Below are positions 8,392 to 19,691 of a stretch of DNA of 64,000 nt, piece after piece (position 1 is the stretch's first letter; each line of letters opens with the position of its first letter). The translations under genes were made by a program, and so were the position numbers. The notes under the pieces were generated by a model. That model saw only the letters and a list, made by a program, of their open reading frames with translations, did not search any database and had not been told where the DNA came from. Origin of the DNA: Planctomycetota bacterium (GTDB taxonomy: Bacteria > Planctomycetota > UBA1135 > JADKAF01); contig JAEUHW010000090.1 in NCBI GenBank assembly GCA_016793245.1, forward strand, positions 1 through 64,000, given 5' to 3'.

Positions 8392-9789
8392 ATGCCCTCT
8401 ACCCCGATCCTCCTGCGAGCGCTAGCGCTCCCCTTCGCCCTCGGCTTCCTCGGCACCGGCCTCTCCGAAGCGCAGATGCGCTGGGATCAGCGCACACCCA
8501 CGAATCTGCCTCCCGAACGCAGCGGCAACGCGCACGCGCAGGACACGCTGCGCGATCGCACCGTGATCTTCGCGGGCCAAGCTGCGGCCGGGAATCTCGC
8601 CGACACCTGGGAGTGGGACGGCAGCGACTGGACGCAACTCGCGCCCGTGCACGTGCCTGGAGCGAGGCGGCGACCGGCGATGGCGTTCGACACAGCGCGC
8701 GGCGTGAGCGTCCTCTTTGGCGGCTACTCGGGAACTTCCACCTACGGGGACACGTGGGAGTGGAACGGGACCGACTGGACGCAGCGCACGCCAGTGAGCT
8801 CGGCACCGGCGCGCGTCAGCAGCGCGATGGCCTACGACGCGGGCCGCGGCGTGTGCGTGATGTACGGCGGCATCTCGAGCGGCGGTTCGTTGATCGCCGA
8901 CACTTGGGAGTACGATGGCACGACTTGGACGAACCGCTCCGGCGGTACGTCGCCTGGCGCTCGCGAGTATCACGGGATGGCCTACGATGCCCGGCGCGGC
9001 GTCGTCGTGCTCTTCGGCGGCTACACGAGCGGCGGCACGCCGAGCAACGACACCTGGGAATGGGATGGCACGAGCTGGACGCGGCGAACGCCGGCCGCGG
9101 TGCCGTCGCCGCGCTGGGAGATGGGCCTCACCTACGACAGCGCGCGGCAACGCATCGTGATGTGCGGCGGGTACTCGGGCTCCGCGTTGCTCGGCGATGT
9201 GTGGGAGTACGACGGCGTGACGTGGCTGCAGCGCAACACGCTGAACGCGACGCTGCCCCCACGGCGCTCGTTCACCTTCCAGTACCAGCCCGCGCGGCGT
9301 AGCTGCGTGGCGTACGGCGGCGTCACGACGACGAACGACACTTGGGAGTACAGCCCGAACGTCTTCTCCGCCTATGAGACCTACGGCAGCGGCTGCGTCG
9401 GCAGCAACGGCACGCCGACGCTCGGCAGCACCGACACCGGTCCCTTCTACGACGACACCTTCACCAGCGCGGTGACGCAGCTCCCGCTCGATCCGCTGAC
9501 CGTGGCCTACGGGCTCGTCGGCTTCCTCGACACCACGTGGAACGGCATCCCGCTGCCGCTCGATCTCACGCCGGCCGGCTTCACGGGCTGCACGATCTAT
9601 CAGGAGATCATCCTGCCCTATCCGCTGACGCCGAGCGGCGGCAGCGCGAGCTGGGATGTCGCGATCCCCGCCGTGCCGCTGATCCAGGGCTTGCAGTTCT
9701 ATCAGCAGGTGCTGGTCAGCGATCCGCTCGCGAACCCCGCGGGCTTCGTGCTCAGCAATCCGGCGCGCGCGACGATCGGCGCGCGCTGA
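8392..9789 (+). CDS. Secreted six-repeat Kelch protein with shared C-terminal module
   Basis: 465 residues from ATG 8392 (GAGG just upstream), with a signal peptide ending near GLSEAQ. Six clear Kelch-type repeats (..LFGGY...DTWEW(D/N)GT.WT.RT) occupy about residues 45-330, enough for one propeller. The C-terminal ~130 residues begin GSGCVGSNGTPTLG and contain NGIPLPLDL and PLIQGLQFYQQ, the clearest version of the module shared by other secreted proteins in the window. Half the size of the sibling at 1283, which seems to have a doubled propeller. Ligand unknown. The in-frame extension to 8314 lacks any leader and was not used. Confidence 0.85.
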   Translation: MPSTPILLRALALPFALGFLGTGLSEAQMRWDQRTPTNLPPERSGNAHAQDTLRDRTVIFAGQAAAGNLADTWEWDGSDWTQLAPVHVPGARRRPAMAFDTARGVSVLFGGYSGTSTYGDTWEWNGTDWTQRTPVSSAPARVSSAMAYDAGRGVCVMYGGISSGGSLIADTWEYDGTTWTNRSGGTSPGAREYHGMAYDARRGVVVLFGGYTSGGTPSNDTWEWDGTSWTRRTPAAVPSPRWEMGLTYDSARQRIVMCGGYSGSALLGDVWEYDGVTWLQRNTLNATLPPRRSFTFQYQPARRSCVAYGGVTTTNDTWEYSPNVFSAYETYGSGCVGSNGTPTLGSTDTGPFYDDTFTSAVTQLPLDPLTVAYGLVGFLDTTWNGIPLPLDLTPAGFTGCTIYQEIILPYPLTPSGGSASWDVAIPAVPLIQGLQFYQQVLVSDPLANPAGFVLSNPARATIGAR

Positions 9790-9832
9790 GCCGACGCTGG
9801 CCGAGCGGGCGAGCGCGCGCTAGAACGCGGGC

Positions 9833-10327
9833 ATGCGGCGCTCCCCGTCCCTCGGCTTCGCAGCGTCGGCGCTGCTGCTCGCGCTCGGCCTCGGCGCGTG
9901 CAGCGCGCCGCGCGAAGGTTCCTCCGCGATGCGCGTCCACGCGTTCCGCCTCCTCCCCGGCGAGGATCTCCGCGCCGGTATCCAGCGCTACGTCGACGAG
10001 CACGGCATCGAGGCCGGCTGGATCGCGACCGGCGTCGGCAGCTTGACCGAGCTGCACCTGCGCTACGCGGATCGCCCGAGCGGCGAGAGGCGCAGCGGCC
10101 GCTTCGAGATCGTCTCGCTCGTCGGCACCGTCTCGAAGCACGGCTCGCATCTGCACCTCGCGGTGAGCGACGAGCACGGAGCGACGCTCGGCGGACATCT
10201 GCTCGACGGCTGCAAGGTGTACACGACGGCGGAGCTCGTGCTCGGCGAGTCCGCGGAGCACGTGTTCACGCGCGAGCGCGATGGCTCGACCGCGTGGCCG
10301 GAGCTCGTGGTGCGCCGGAAGCCCTGA
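9833..10327 (+). CDS. PPC (DUF296) domain lipoprotein
   Basis: 164 residues. The N-terminus is a lipoprotein signal (LGLGAC, lipobox Cys23). Residues about 33-160 form a PPC/DUF296 domain, recognisable from GEDLRAGI near the start and the core GTVSKHGSHLHLAVSD followed by GATLGGHLLDGC. The domain is known from plant AT-hook proteins and from cytoplasmic bacterial proteins where conserved histidines bind metal. Export of such a domain as a lipoprotein is unusual. No AT-hook is present, so DNA binding is not implied. It is a single gene, convergent with the DUF1501 gene. Confidence 0.85.
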   Translation: MRRSPSLGFAASALLLALGLGACSAPREGSSAMRVHAFRLLPGEDLRAGIQRYVDEHGIEAGWIATGVGSLTELHLRYADRPSGERRSGRFEIVSLVGTVSKHGSHLHLAVSDEHGATLGGHLLDGCKVYTTAELVLGESAEHVFTRERDGSTAWPELVVRRKP

Positions 10328-10382
10328 AGCTCGGGGCGCGACCTCCTCGTCGGCGGCCTCGAAGGATCGGCGCCCGAGGCGG

Positions 10383-11795
10383 CTACGCGAGGACGTCGCG
10401 GATCACGTTGCCGAAGACGTCGGTCAAGCGGTGATGACGACCGCCGGAGAGGAAGGTCAGCCTCTCGTGATCGAGGCCCAGCAGGTGCAGCACGGTCGCC
10501 CACAGGTCGTAGACGGTGACGGGCTTCTCGACGACGCGATAGCCGAGCTCGTCGGTCGTGCCGTAGACGGTGCCGCCTTTCGCACCTCCGCCGGCGAGCC
10601 AGATCGAGAACGCGCCGGGGTTGTGATCGCGTCCGTTGCTGCCTTGCGAGAAGGGCGTGCGCCCGAACTCGCCGGCCCAGATCACCAACGTCTCATCGAG
10701 CAGGCCGCGGCGCTCCAAGTCCATGAGCAGCGCCGCGATCGGCTGATCGACTTGCTGCGCCATCGCCGCGTGACCGCGCTCGAGATCGCCGTGCTGATCC
10801 CAAGGATTGGGTGCGCCACCCGAGCCGATGTCGTGCGTCAAGCAGCTCAGCTCCACGAAGCGCACGCCGCGCTCGACCAAGCGGCGGGCGAGCAGGCACT
10901 GCCGCGCATACGCGGCCTTCTGCGGCAGAGGATCATCGACGCCGTAGAGCGCGCGCGTCTCCGCGGACTCGCCGGAGAGATCGACGAGCTCGGGCACGGC
11001 GCTCTGCATGCGCGCGGCGGTCTCGTAGTTCCGGATCGCGGCTTCGACCTGCGGGTCCTGTCCGCTCGCGTTCGCGAACTCCGCGTCCGCCTCGGCGAGG
11101 TAGTCGAGGCGCGCGCGCTGGGAGGACGGGCGCTCGCGGGGCGCGAGATTGGGGATCGGTGGACGCGCGTCGGCGACCACGATGGAAGCCTGATGCTGCG
11201 CGGGGAGGAAGCCGTTGCCGAAGAGCCCGACACCGCCGTGCGGAGAAACCGCCGTACCGCTCCGCAGCACGACGAAGCCGGGCAGATCCTGATTCTCGGA
11301 GCCGAGGCCGTAGTGGATCCAAGCCCCGGCGCTCGGGTGGCCCAGGAAGGGGAAGCCCGTGTGGAAGAAGTAGTTGCCCTGCGCGTGCTCGTTCGACTTG
11401 CTGGTCATCGAGCGGATCACCGCGAGCTTGTCGGCGCAATGGCGCGCGAGAGTGGGGAACATCGAGCTGATCGAGAGGCCGCTCTCGCCGTGCCGCGCGA
11501 AGCGGAAGGGCGACGGGAAGATGTTCCCGTTGTCGTTGAACATCGTGCGCTCGATCGGGACCGGCATCGGCTGGCCGGCGAGCTGGCGCAGCAACGGCTT
11601 CTCGTCGAAGGAGTCGAGGTGCGAGACCCCTCCGGACATGTAGCAGAAGATCACGCTGCGCGCGCGCGGAGGGAAGTGCGGCGCGCTTCGTTGCGCACGA
11701 GCGTCCGTCGGACGCCAGAGCGCGGACCAGGCGGTGAAGCCGAAGCCCGAGGAGCAGCGGCTCAGCATCTCGCGGCGTGAGAGGTGCGGGTTCAT
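10383..11795 (-). CDS. DUF1501 family protein (sulfatase-like fold), Tat-type leader
   Basis: 470 residues. The leader carries a twin-arginine motif (LSRREML) and a hydrophobic stretch, so Tat export is likely. The family signature follows: [37 protein letters not shown], a lid region, [12 protein letters not shown] and [20 protein letters not shown]1501 proteins are alkaline-phosphatase/sulfatase-superfamily members without a proven substrate, greatly expanded in planctomycetes and almost always next to a PSD1 protein. Here it follows the PSD1 gene by 17 bp on the same strand, so the two are probably co-transcribed and act together outside the cytoplasm, perhaps on polysaccharide. Confidence 0.93.
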   Translation of the reverse strand: MNPHLSRREMLSRCSSGFGFTAWSALWRPTDARAQRSAPHFPPRARSVIFCYMSGGVSHLDSFDEKPLLRQLAGQPMPVPIERTMFNDNGNIFPSPFRFARHGESGLSISSMFPTLARHCADKLAVIRSMTSKSNEHAQGNYFFHTGFPFLGHPSAGAWIHYGLGSENQDLPGFVVLRSGTAVSPHGGVGLFGNGFLPAQHQASIVVADARPPIPNLAPRERPSSQRARLDYLAEADAEFANASGQDPQVEAAIRNYETAARMQSAVPELVDLSGESAETRALYGVDDPLPQKAAYARQCLLARRLVERGVRFVELSCLTHDIGSGGAPNPWDQHGDLERGHAAMAQQVDQPIAALLMDLERRGLLDETLVIWAGEFGRTPFSQGSNGRDHNPGAFSIWLAGGGAKGGTVYGTTDELGYRVVEKPVTVYDLWATVLHLLGLDHERLTFLSGGRHHRLTDVFGNVIRDVLA

Positions 11796-11812
11796 GACGG
11801 CAGGGTCCGCGC

Positions 11813-14800
11813 TCAGCGGACGTAGAGGAACTCCTTGTGATTGAAGAGCGCGTGGGAGAGATCCGCGAACGCCGAGCTGGCGCCCTTCGTGCTCTCGAGC
11901 TCCTCGAGCTCCCGCGTTCGCGCGGCGATGACGAGCACCAGCGCCGCTCGCTCTTCCCGCTCCGCCGGCGTCAGTGCCTCGAGCAACGCACGGCTCGAGA
12001 TCAGCTCGCCGGTGGCCTCCGCCAGCTGCCGCACCTCCGCACCCGAGAGCGCGCGATCGAAGAGCGCCGCGTGATGGATGCGCCCCTGCAGCACGCGATC
12101 GCCGCTCGGCGTGCCATGGCGCAAGCCGAAGAGCACCTGGCTCTGCCCGGCGAGGAAGCGGAAAGGACCTCGGCTGCGATAGGGCTCGCCGTAGCGCTCG
12201 CCATCGCGGTAGGCGGTGATGGTTCCATCGGCGGCATAGGTGATCGCGAGATGAACCGCGCGTTCGCGCGCGTCCTGTTCCTCGGCCCCGCCGAAGGCTT
12301 GGGTCCGCGAGAAGGTGTCACTGCCGGCGAGCCAGCGCTGCGGCTCCCGCTCACCGAAGACGATCGCGTCGAAGCGCTCGCCATCCAGCGTCTGCACGCT
12401 GATCACGCCCCCGCCGCGCTGCGTGAGTTGGTCGAGCTGCACCCAGGCCATCAGGGTCTTCTCGCCGAGATCGACCTCAAGCGGCGCGCTCGCCGCGTAG
12501 CCACTCTGGCCATCGAGCACGAGCGCGCCGTCGAGGAGCCGCGCTCCTCCGTGCAGCTCGGCGTGCAACGCGCCGCTGGCCGCATGCGTCTCGCCTTCGA
12601 AGGACCAGGTAGCGAGCGGCCGCGGTAGCGTCTCTGCCGAAGGGGCGCTTGGTTCACGCCGAAAAGCGCGGACACGCTCCAGCGCCAAGTTCGAGAGCTC
12701 GAGGTTCCGACGCTCGGCCTCGCGCAGCACTTCGGAAGCTGCTTGCCGCTGCAGCTCTGCCGCGCTTCGCTCGGCGCTGGAGCGCTCCACGTACGCGAGC
12801 GCACGTGCTCGCTCGGCCGCGCTCGGCAAGCGCGCGAAGGCCGCGAGGAACATTGCCTCGACGCGACGACCGGGATCCTGCAGCGCAGGATCCGCGGCCA
12901 AGAGCTGCGCCCAGCGCTCGGCGCGTTGCAGCACGAAGGGATCGTTCAGCAGCGCCAGCGATTGGGCCGGCACGTTGGTCGCGTCGCGCTGCCCCTTGGC
13001 ACTCGCCGGCACGGGCGCATCGAAGGCTCCGAGGAACGGATCCATCGCATTGCGCTTCCGCGAGACGTAGATGCTGCGACGCAACGAATCGCCCGGCACC
13101 GGCGGACCGAGGAGCGTGGGGTCGAGCTCGCCCGAGACCGCGAGCAAGCTGTCGCGGATCGCCTCGGCTTCGAGGCGACGCAGCGGGAAGTGCGACAGCC
13201 AGCGATTCTCGGGATCGCGCTCTCGCGAGCCCGGCGGAGGCACGCTGCTGCGCTGCCAAGCCGCGGAGCAGAGGATCTTCCGGATCAGCTTCTTCAGCGA
13301 CCAGCCTTCGGCGACGAGCTCGCGCGCGAGTTGATCGAGCAGCTCGGGATGCGAAGGCTCGCCGCCCATGTGGCCGAAGTTGTCGGTGGTCGCGACGAGA
13401 CCGCGCCCGAAGAGGTGGTGCCACACGCGATTCACGATCACGCGCGCCACCAGCGGGTTCTCCGCGCGCAGCCAGTCCTCGGCGAGCTCGCGTCGGCCGC
13501 TCGCATCGACGGCGAGTGGCGCTCCACCGAACGCGCTCAAGCTCCTACGCGGCACGCTCGGACCTTTCGTCCGATGGTCCCCGCGCACCAGGAGAGGCGC
13601 ATCGCGCGGCTCGGTCTCGAGCAGGCCGGGCACGCGCTCGGGAGCTGCGAGCTCCGACTGCATGAGCTCTCGACACACCATCAACGCGCTCGCGGCCGTT
13701 GCATCGAGCTGCTCGACCTTGTTCGGCAGCAGCTCGGCGCGCAGCAGCGCGTCGAGCCAGAGCGCTTGCTCGTCGCTGGCGCGACTTGCACTCCACGCCT
13801 CGACCGCCGCGAATGTCGCTGCGGCGTAGGCCGACGCGAGCTCGACCGCGGTCGCCGGTTCGCGCTCCCCGAGCATGTCGAGCAGCGGTGCAGCGAACGC
13901 GTGATCTTGCGCCGGCTCCGGTGTTCCTCTCGGCTGTAGCCGGACCTCGCGCACGCCGAACCAGGAATGCACGGCATTCGGGCTCGCCAGCACCGGCTGA
14001 TCGGCAGCGGTCGCGAGCTCGACGTGGATCTCGTCGCCGCTCCAGTACTCGAGGTCGAACTTCACCCAGCTCCACGCACCGCCGCGGAGCGAGTGGATCG
14101 GGAACACCGAGCCATCGCGCGGATAGTGCTGCACGACCGGGCGCAGCGCGGCGCCGCCATCGCCGGCGACGCGCACCCACAGGTCGAACTTCGCCCCGAG
14201 ATCGACGATCGGCGAGATCAGCACGCCGCGATCGCGCGTGCTGGCGAGATGCGAGTAGGTGCCGGCGGGATAGATGCCGTGCAGCACCCGCTCGCCTTCC
14301 GCGGCCACGGCAAACGAGCCGGCGCGCGAGCTCCGCTGCACGCCGAGGCCCGAGCGTCTCCAGAGCACGAGATCGAGCTCGTGGGCGAGGTTCCACGCGC
14401 GCACGGCGGAGGGGCCGGCGTTGGTCGGGCGTTGCCGCCACGCCGCGAGCGGCGCCGCGCTTTGCTGCTTCCGCAAGAGGTGGAACGGATGGAGCACGTC
14501 GCTCGGCTGCGTGGCGCGCTCGATCGCCGTGCGCAGCGCATCCTCATCGCCGCGGAGCCGCTCGGCGAGTTGGTTCGCGGCGACGCGATAGCGCTCCGCC
14601 AGCGCACCGCGGAGCGCGAGTTGCGCGTCCGCGAGCCGCGCGCGTGCCGCGGCCTGTCCCTGATCGATCACGCGGGCATCTAGGATCGCCGGCGCGCACG
14701 ACGAGAAGACACCATAGAGCGCGGTGTAGTCCTGCTGGCTGATCGGATCGAACTTGTGGTCGTGGCAGCGAGCGCAGGAGACGGTGAGCCCGAGGAACGC

Positions 14801-15868
14801 CTTGCCGACGACGTCGATCTGATCGTCGGTGAAGCGGAGGCGCTCCTCCAGCGCGTCGGTCGGCGCATAGCCGTGGTAGACCATGCGCAGATGAGCGGTG
14901 CCCAGCGAGGACTCGTTGCGGCCCGTGGACGGATCGATGCGCGGCGCCGGCAGCAGGTCGCCGGCGAGATGCTCGCGCAGGAGCTGGTCGTAGCCGACGT
15001 CCTGGTTCAGCGCGCGGATCAAGTAGTCGCGGTAGCGCCACGCATAGGGGATCTCCGCATCGCCTTCGCTGCCGTGCGAATCGGCATAGCGCAGCCAGTC
15101 CATCCAATGCCGCGCCCAACGCTCGCCGAAGCGCGGCGAATCGAGCCACTCATCGACGAGCCGCCCGAACGCGTCGGGCTCGAGCTCGCCCTCCATCGCG
15201 CGGAGCTCGGCGATGGTCGGTGGCAAGCCACGCAGAGCGAAGCTCAGACGGCGCAGCAGAACCTCGGGCTCGGCGCGCGGGGCCACCGCGAGCCCCTGCT
15301 CGGCGAGCTGCTCCTCCAAGTATCGATCGATCCACGAGCGACGCACGTCGCTCGGCAGCTCCTCCGCGACGCGAGCACGGAGGGGCCGGAAGCTCCACCA
15401 GAGGAGCCGGCGCTGCATCCTCGCGCTCCAATCCGTGTCGGCGGCGAGCTCGGAGGCACTCGGCGGAGCATCGCGTGGGTCGAGCGCGCCATCGCGGATC
15501 CACGTCGCGAAGTCGGCGACGACCGCAGCGCTGAGCGCGGCGCGCCCCTTCGGCATCTTCAGCACCGGATGCGTCTGCCGGATGGCCTGCCAGAGCAAGC
15601 TCTCCTCCGGCGCTCCCGGGACGATCGCCGGACCAGAGCTTCCTCCCCGCCGCGCGCTCTCCCGCTCGTCCAGCGCGAGCCCGCCCTTCCGCGCACCCGT
15701 GCTGCTGTGGCACTCGTAGCATTCCTGCGCCAGCACCGGGCGGATGCGCCGCTCGAAGAACTCGAGCGCTCCACTCCGATCGCCGGCGTCCTGCGCGACG
15801 CTGGGCGACGCGAGGATGCCGGCAACGACGCCGACAGCGATTTGCACGTGCAGCCGTGGAGCGTACAT
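11813..15868 (-). CDS. PSD1-type planctomycete cytochrome c / DUF1549 / DUF1553 protein with LamG domain
   Basis: 1351 residues from the ATG at 15866-15868, chosen because it gives a signal peptide (ILASPSVAQ); the frame is open to 16084 without a leader. Order of domains: PSCyt1 haem motif CYECH (residues 50-54), DUF1549 (about 175-385) containing a second haem-type motif CARCH (365-369), a middle segment of unassigned fold (about 480-760), DUF1553 (roughly 790-1040, [20 protein letters not shown]), and a concanavalin-like LamG domain (roughly 1080-1280). First gene of the PSD1-DUF1501 pair. Function is unproven; periplasmic carbohydrate binding and oxidation or electron transfer is the usual proposal. 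Confidence 0.92.
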   Translation of the reverse strand: MYAPRLHVQIAVGVVAGILASPSVAQDAGDRSGALEFFERRIRPVLAQECYECHSSTGARKGGLALDERESARRGGSSGPAIVPGAPEESLLWQAIRQTHPVLKMPKGRAALSAAVVADFATWIRDGALDPRDAPPSASELAADTDWSARMQRRLLWWSFRPLRARVAEELPSDVRRSWIDRYLEEQLAEQGLAVAPRAEPEVLLRRLSFALRGLPPTIAELRAMEGELEPDAFGRLVDEWLDSPRFGERWARHWMDWLRYADSHGSEGDAEIPYAWRYRDYLIRALNQDVGYDQLLREHLAGDLLPAPRIDPSTGRNESSLGTAHLRMVYHGYAPTDALEERLRFTDDQIDVVGKAFLGLTVSCARCHDHKFDPISQQDYTALYGVFSSCAPAILDARVIDQGQAAARARLADAQLALRGALAERYRVAANQLAERLRGDEDALRTAIERATQPSDVLHPFHLLRKQQSAAPLAAWRQRPTNAGPSAVRAWNLAHELDLVLWRRSGLGVQRSSRAGSFAVAAEGERVLHGIYPAGTYSHLASTRDRGVLISPIVDLGAKFDLWVRVAGDGGAALRPVVQHYPRDGSVFPIHSLRGGAWSWVKFDLEYWSGDEIHVELATAADQPVLASPNAVHSWFGVREVRLQPRGTPEPAQDHAFAAPLLDMLGEREPATAVELASAYAAATFAAVEAWSASRASDEQALWLDALLRAELLPNKVEQLDATAASALMVCRELMQSELAAPERVPGLLETEPRDAPLLVRGDHRTKGPSVPRRSLSAFGGAPLAVDASGRRELAEDWLRAENPLVARVIVNRVWHHLFGRGLVATTDNFGHMGGEPSHPELLDQLARELVAEGWSLKKLIRKILCSAAWQRSSVPPPGSRERDPENRWLSHFPLRRLEAEAIRDSLLAVSGELDPTLLGPPVPGDSLRRSIYVSRKRNAMDPFLGAFDAPVPASAKGQRDATNVPAQSLALLNDPFVLQRAERWAQLLAADPALQDPGRRVEAMFLAAFARLPSAAERARALAYVERSSAERSAAELQRQAASEVLREAERRNLELSNLALERVRAFRREPSAPSAETLPRPLATWSFEGETHAASGALHAELHGGARLLDGALVLDGQSGYAASAPLEVDLGEKTLMAWVQLDQLTQRGGGVISVQTLDGERFDAIVFGEREPQRWLAGSDTFSRTQAFGGAEEQDARERAVHLAITYAADGTITAYRDGERYGEPYRSRGPFRFLAGQSQVLFGLRHGTPSGDRVLQGRIHHAALFDRALSGAEVRQLAEATGELISSRALLEALTPAEREERAALVLVIAARTRELEELESTKGASSAFADLSHALFNHKEFLYVR

Positions 15869-16339
15869 GTGGGTTGCGCCGACGCCGGCCCGCGGAGACG
15901 GACCACGAACCAGCGCGTGAGAGCTCCGAGCCAGGGCCCCGACCCAGCGGGTCGCCGCGCGACACTCTTCCAGAGTCACTCGTCGGTCGCAATCGAGAGC
16001 CGGCCAAGCGAGGGCCGAGTACGCTGCGCATCTCACCATCGCCGGGCGCGCCGACGTCGAACGCGCGGCGACGATGCGGCTCATCGACGGCGCTTCCGCG
16101 GGCCCCCTTGTTCGGTGAGATGCAACGCAGCGGCGAACGCCGGCGCATTCGGGAGCCCGCGCGGCTCTCCGCCCTGCTCGGCGAGCCCGGTCCCTGCACT
16201 TCCTGCTCGCGCCTCGGTCGTCGCGAACCGAGCGAGCGCATCGGGATCACCTGAGCTTTGCGCTAACATGCGGCCCGCGCGTCGTCCGACCCAGCATCCC
16301 CATCGTCGCGCGCATCGAACCCGTCGCACTGGAACACTC
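15869..16339. other. Divergent intergenic region of 471 bp
   Basis: Between the minus-strand PSD1 gene and the plus-strand DUF1254 gene. Both promoters should be here. A small perfect hairpin (CGACCC / GGGTCG, 15940-15954) is the only structure I notice. No protein-coding frame resembles a family. Confidence 0.4.
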
Positions 16340-17791
16340 ATGCACCTTCGGTATTCCGCGCCGCTCGTCCACGGAGCGCTGACACTCCTCTCCCTCACCG
16401 GCTGCGCCTCACACGACGCCCTGGAGGATCCCACCGTGCCGCAAGAGATCCCGACGCTCGAGGAGACGCGCCGCATCGCAGAGGAGGCCCTCGTCTACGG
16501 CCTGCCGCTCGTCATGAACTACGGCGTGATGCACGCCTACATCGTGGATCGCGAGTCCGGGCAATGGAAGGCGCCCTTCAACACGCTGTTCCACGAGCAC
16601 CGCGTCTACACCTACGAGGACACGGCGGTCGTGACGCCGAACAGCGATACGCCGTACTCGATGGCGTGGCTGGATCTCCGCGCCGAGCCGATGGTGATCT
16701 CCGTCCCGGCGGTCGAGCCCTCGCGCTACTACTCGGTGCAGATGATCGACGGCAACACCTTCAACTACGGCTACGTCGGCTCGCGCGCGACCGGGAATGA
16801 GGCGGGCTCCTATCTCGTCGCCGGACCGAGCTGGAGCGGCGAGGCTCCTGCGGGCATCCGCAAGGTGTTTCGCTCGACCACCGAGTTCTCGCCACTGGTC
16901 TTCCGGACGCAGCTGTTCCGCGCCGACGACATGCCGAACGTGGAGCGCGTGCAGGCGGGCTACGCCTTGCAACCACTCTCCAAGTTCCTCGGTAGCGCGC
17001 CGCCCGCACCCGCGCCGGAGATCGCGTGGCCGAAGATCGACAAGCAGCGCGCGGAGACGCACTTCCTCGAGTACCTGGACTTCGTGCTCGCGTTCGCTCC
17101 GCCCGGTCCGGAGGAGCGCGCGATCCGCGCGGATCTCGCGCGCATCGGCGTCGGCCCGGGCAAGGTGCGCCGGACCAGCGAGCTCTCCCCCGCGCATCTC
17201 GTGGCGCTCGGCGAAGGTCTGAAGGCCGGGCAGGCGCAAGTGAAGGAGAAGCTGCAGAACCTCGGTACGCCGGTGAACGGCTGGAGGATCGGGTCCGCGT
17301 TCGGCGATCGCGCGTTCTTCGCCGGCAACTGGCTGCTGCGCGCGGTCGCCGCGGAGGCCGGGATCTACGGCAACAACGCGGAGGAAGCGGTCTACCCGAT
17401 GGCGAAGACGCTCCCCGACGGCACGCCGCTCGACGGAGCGAAGCACGCCTACGAGCTGCGCTTCGAGAAAGGACAGCTGCCGCCCGTGAACGCTTTCTGG
17501 TCGATCACGATGTACGACGGCCGCACCCAGCTCCTCGTGAAGAACCCGATCGGGCGCTACTTGATCAACGCGCCGATGCTGCCGCAGATGAAGACCGACG
17601 CCGATGGCGGGCTCACCATCCACATCCAGAAGGACTCGCCGGGCGCGGAGCGCGAATCGAACTGGCTGCCCGCACCCGATGGCCCGATCTATCTCGTGAT
17701 GCGTCTCTACTGGCCGAAGACCGAGGCGCCCTCGATCCTGCCGCCGGGCCAAGGAAGCTGGAAACCGCCGGCGCTGCGGCTCGCGCGTTGA
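16340..17791 (+). CDS. DUF1254/DUF1214 family lipoprotein
   Basis: 483 residues from ATG 16340, with a lipobox (SLTGC, Cys22). DUF1254 occupies the first half (EEALVYGLPLVMNYGVMHAY, TPNSDTPYSMAWLDLR, PSRYYSVQMIDGNTFNYGY) and DUF1214 the C-terminal part (NAFWSITMYDG...LVKNPIGRYLI, SNWLPAPDGPIYLVMRLYWP). These paired domains are widespread in secreted bacterial proteins; no reaction is firmly established. Length is normal. The much longer open frame upstream (to 14756) overlaps the PSD1 gene on the opposite strand and is not coding. Confidence 0.9.
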   Translation: MHLRYSAPLVHGALTLLSLTGCASHDALEDPTVPQEIPTLEETRRIAEEALVYGLPLVMNYGVMHAYIVDRESGQWKAPFNTLFHEHRVYTYEDTAVVTPNSDTPYSMAWLDLRAEPMVISVPAVEPSRYYSVQMIDGNTFNYGYVGSRATGNEAGSYLVAGPSWSGEAPAGIRKVFRSTTEFSPLVFRTQLFRADDMPNVERVQAGYALQPLSKFLGSAPPAPAPEIAWPKIDKQRAETHFLEYLDFVLAFAPPGPEERAIRADLARIGVGPGKVRRTSELSPAHLVALGEGLKAGQAQVKEKLQNLGTPVNGWRIGSAFGDRAFFAGNWLLRAVAAEAGIYGNNAEEAVYPMAKTLPDGTPLDGAKHAYELRFEKGQLPPVNAFWSITMYDGRTQLLVKNPIGRYLINAPMLPQMKTDADGGLTIHIQKDSPGAERESNWLPAPDGPIYLVMRLYWPKTEAPSILPPGQGSWKPPALRLAR

Positions 17792-17886
17792 GAGAGCTCG
17801 CGCGCGAGCGAGGCGGCTAGACGCAACGCGCGTCCTTCGAGTAGGAACGAGGTGGCCTCTCCCCACCACGACTCGGAGTCCTCGGA

Positions 17887-19656
17887 ATGTCTGTCCGCCT
17901 CGTCTCTCTCCTCGCGCTCGGCGCCGCGCTCAGCGCAGCGCCTCGCGACCTCTCCGCCCAGCTCGTCGTCGGCAACGACCAGAGCGGCGTCGCCACGATC
18001 TACGAGATCGACATCGCGTCGGGAGCCGCGACGCCGGTCTACTCGGCGTCGACCACCGACGCCAAGCCCTGGGGCATGGCCTACGATCCCGACACGAACA
18101 CGCTGTACTGGAACAACGGCGGGACGCTCTTCTCCTCACCTTACGGCCCGACGCTGACGCCGACCTCGGTGTCGATGAGCTACAACGCCGCGACGGTGAA
18201 CTTCGTCGCCCTCGCGTTCCGAAACGGCAAGCTGCTCGGCACGCGCAACATCGCGACGGAAGCGGTGTACGAGATCGACCCGGCGAACGGAGTCGCGACG
18301 CTGCTCTACACCTATCCCTCGACCTTCGATTTCGGCGGCCTCGAGGTCGACGCGACGAACGGCGTCCTCTACGGACTCAGCGACGCGGCTCCGGCGCCCC
18401 AGGTGCGCGGCCTCTACCGTATCGACGTCGCGGCCCAGACGACGACCTTCCTCACCGGCTATCCCGCGGGCGAGACCGACATCGACGGGCTCGCGGTGCA
18501 CGACGGCCGCGCGTACTTCGTGAGCGACGGACCGAACACGACGCAGGCGTCGTTCTACGTCTTCGATGTCGTGAGCGGTCAGCAGATCGGAACGCTGCCT
18601 TCGCCCTTCACCGGCTCCGGCACCTTCTCCGCGGCCACGTTCATCACCCCGACGGGCCGTCTGCTGATGGTGGACGACGCCGGCGGCATCGCGCGCCTCG
18701 ATCCCAACACCGGCGCGCGCACGCCGCTCGCGACGCTGAGCAGCAACGCGGGCATGCCCGCAGCGCTCGCGTTCGATGCGAGCCGCAGCGCGCTCTATCT
18801 CAGCTCGGCCACCGTGCCCTCGCTCTTCCGTCTCGATGCCAGCACGGGTCAAGCAACGGCGATCGGAGCCTACGGCAATCCCGTGATCGCGATGACCGGA
18901 CTCGATCTCGACACGCGGAACGACGTCCTCTACGGCCTCTCCTCGCACGACGGCGGCCTCTACACCATCGACCGCACGAGCGGGAGCGCCAATCTCGTCG
19001 CGCTCACGGGCCTGACCGGCTCGACGAGCCTCCTCTACGATGCGGCGAACGACACCCTCTACGCCACGAGCGACGCTACCGACACGCTCTACAGCATCGA
19101 TCGCGGCATCGGCACGCCGACGCCCGTGGGCCCGCTCGGCGCCAGCAGCGATCCCAGCGGGCTCGCGCGGAACGCGCTCCAGCGTCGTTCGTTCCTCGTC
19201 GATTCCGCGTCGCGCCAGCTCCTGCGTCTCGATCTCGCGACGGGCACGGCGACGGCGATCGGCTCCACCGGCCCGACGGGCCAGCCCGTCGCGCTGGTGC
19301 ACCTCCCGCGCGGCGCCAACATCCTGCGTCGCCCGCACGGCTGCGGCACCACGACGATCGCCGCGAGCGGCGCGGCAGCGCTCGGTGCGTCGTTCACCGT
19401 GCAGGTCGGCAGCACGGGCGTGCCGTTCCTCGGCATCGGCCTCACGAGCTTCGAGCTGCCGTTCTGCAACTGCGTGCTCGGGCACGAGTGGAGCAGCGCG
19501 ATCCAAACCTCGTCGCTCAGCATCGTGCTCCCGAACGACCCGCTGCTGATCGGCGGTCAGGTGGCGCTGCAAGGTCTCGGTCTCGGCGCTCCCGGCGGAT
19601 GCCCGGCGCCCGCGTTCGAGCTCAGCGACACGCTGATCGCGACGATCGAGCGCTGA
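17887..19656 (+). CDS. Secreted beta-propeller protein with shared C-terminal module
   Basis: 589 residues from ATG 17887, with a signal peptide ending near DLSAQ. Residues about 25-480 show repeated units of the type (Y/V)D...N.LY.LS....LY.ID...G....(V/I)G, which resemble Lp-dehydratase/SMP-like or YVTN-type propeller blades; I count roughly eight. The C-terminal ~105 residues (RPHGCG..., ASFTVQVGSTG, LPNDPLLIGGQVALQGLGLG, then a Thr-rich tail) are the module shared with other secreted proteins here. No catalytic motif. Probably extracellular binding protein of unknown ligand. Confidence 0.8.
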   Translation: MSVRLVSLLALGAALSAAPRDLSAQLVVGNDQSGVATIYEIDIASGAATPVYSASTTDAKPWGMAYDPDTNTLYWNNGGTLFSSPYGPTLTPTSVSMSYNAATVNFVALAFRNGKLLGTRNIATEAVYEIDPANGVATLLYTYPSTFDFGGLEVDATNGVLYGLSDAAPAPQVRGLYRIDVAAQTTTFLTGYPAGETDIDGLAVHDGRAYFVSDGPNTTQASFYVFDVVSGQQIGTLPSPFTGSGTFSAATFITPTGRLLMVDDAGGIARLDPNTGARTPLATLSSNAGMPAALAFDASRSALYLSSATVPSLFRLDASTGQATAIGAYGNPVIAMTGLDLDTRNDVLYGLSSHDGGLYTIDRTSGSANLVALTGLTGSTSLLYDAANDTLYATSDATDTLYSIDRGIGTPTPVGPLGASSDPSGLARNALQRRSFLVDSASRQLLRLDLATGTATAIGSTGPTGQPVALVHLPRGANILRRPHGCGTTTIAASGAAALGASFTVQVGSTGVPFLGIGLTSFELPFCNCVLGHEWSSAIQTSSLSIVLPNDPLLIGGQVALQGLGLGAPGGCPAPAFELSDTLIATIER

Positions 19657-19691
19657 GCCGCGCCCGGGCTCGCACCCTGTGCGAGTCGTGC

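Noticed and set aside
14756..16339. Very long plus-strand frame joined to the DUF1254 gene
   Set aside because: It overlaps the PSD1 gene antisense and has no family pattern; the lipobox leader starts at 16340.
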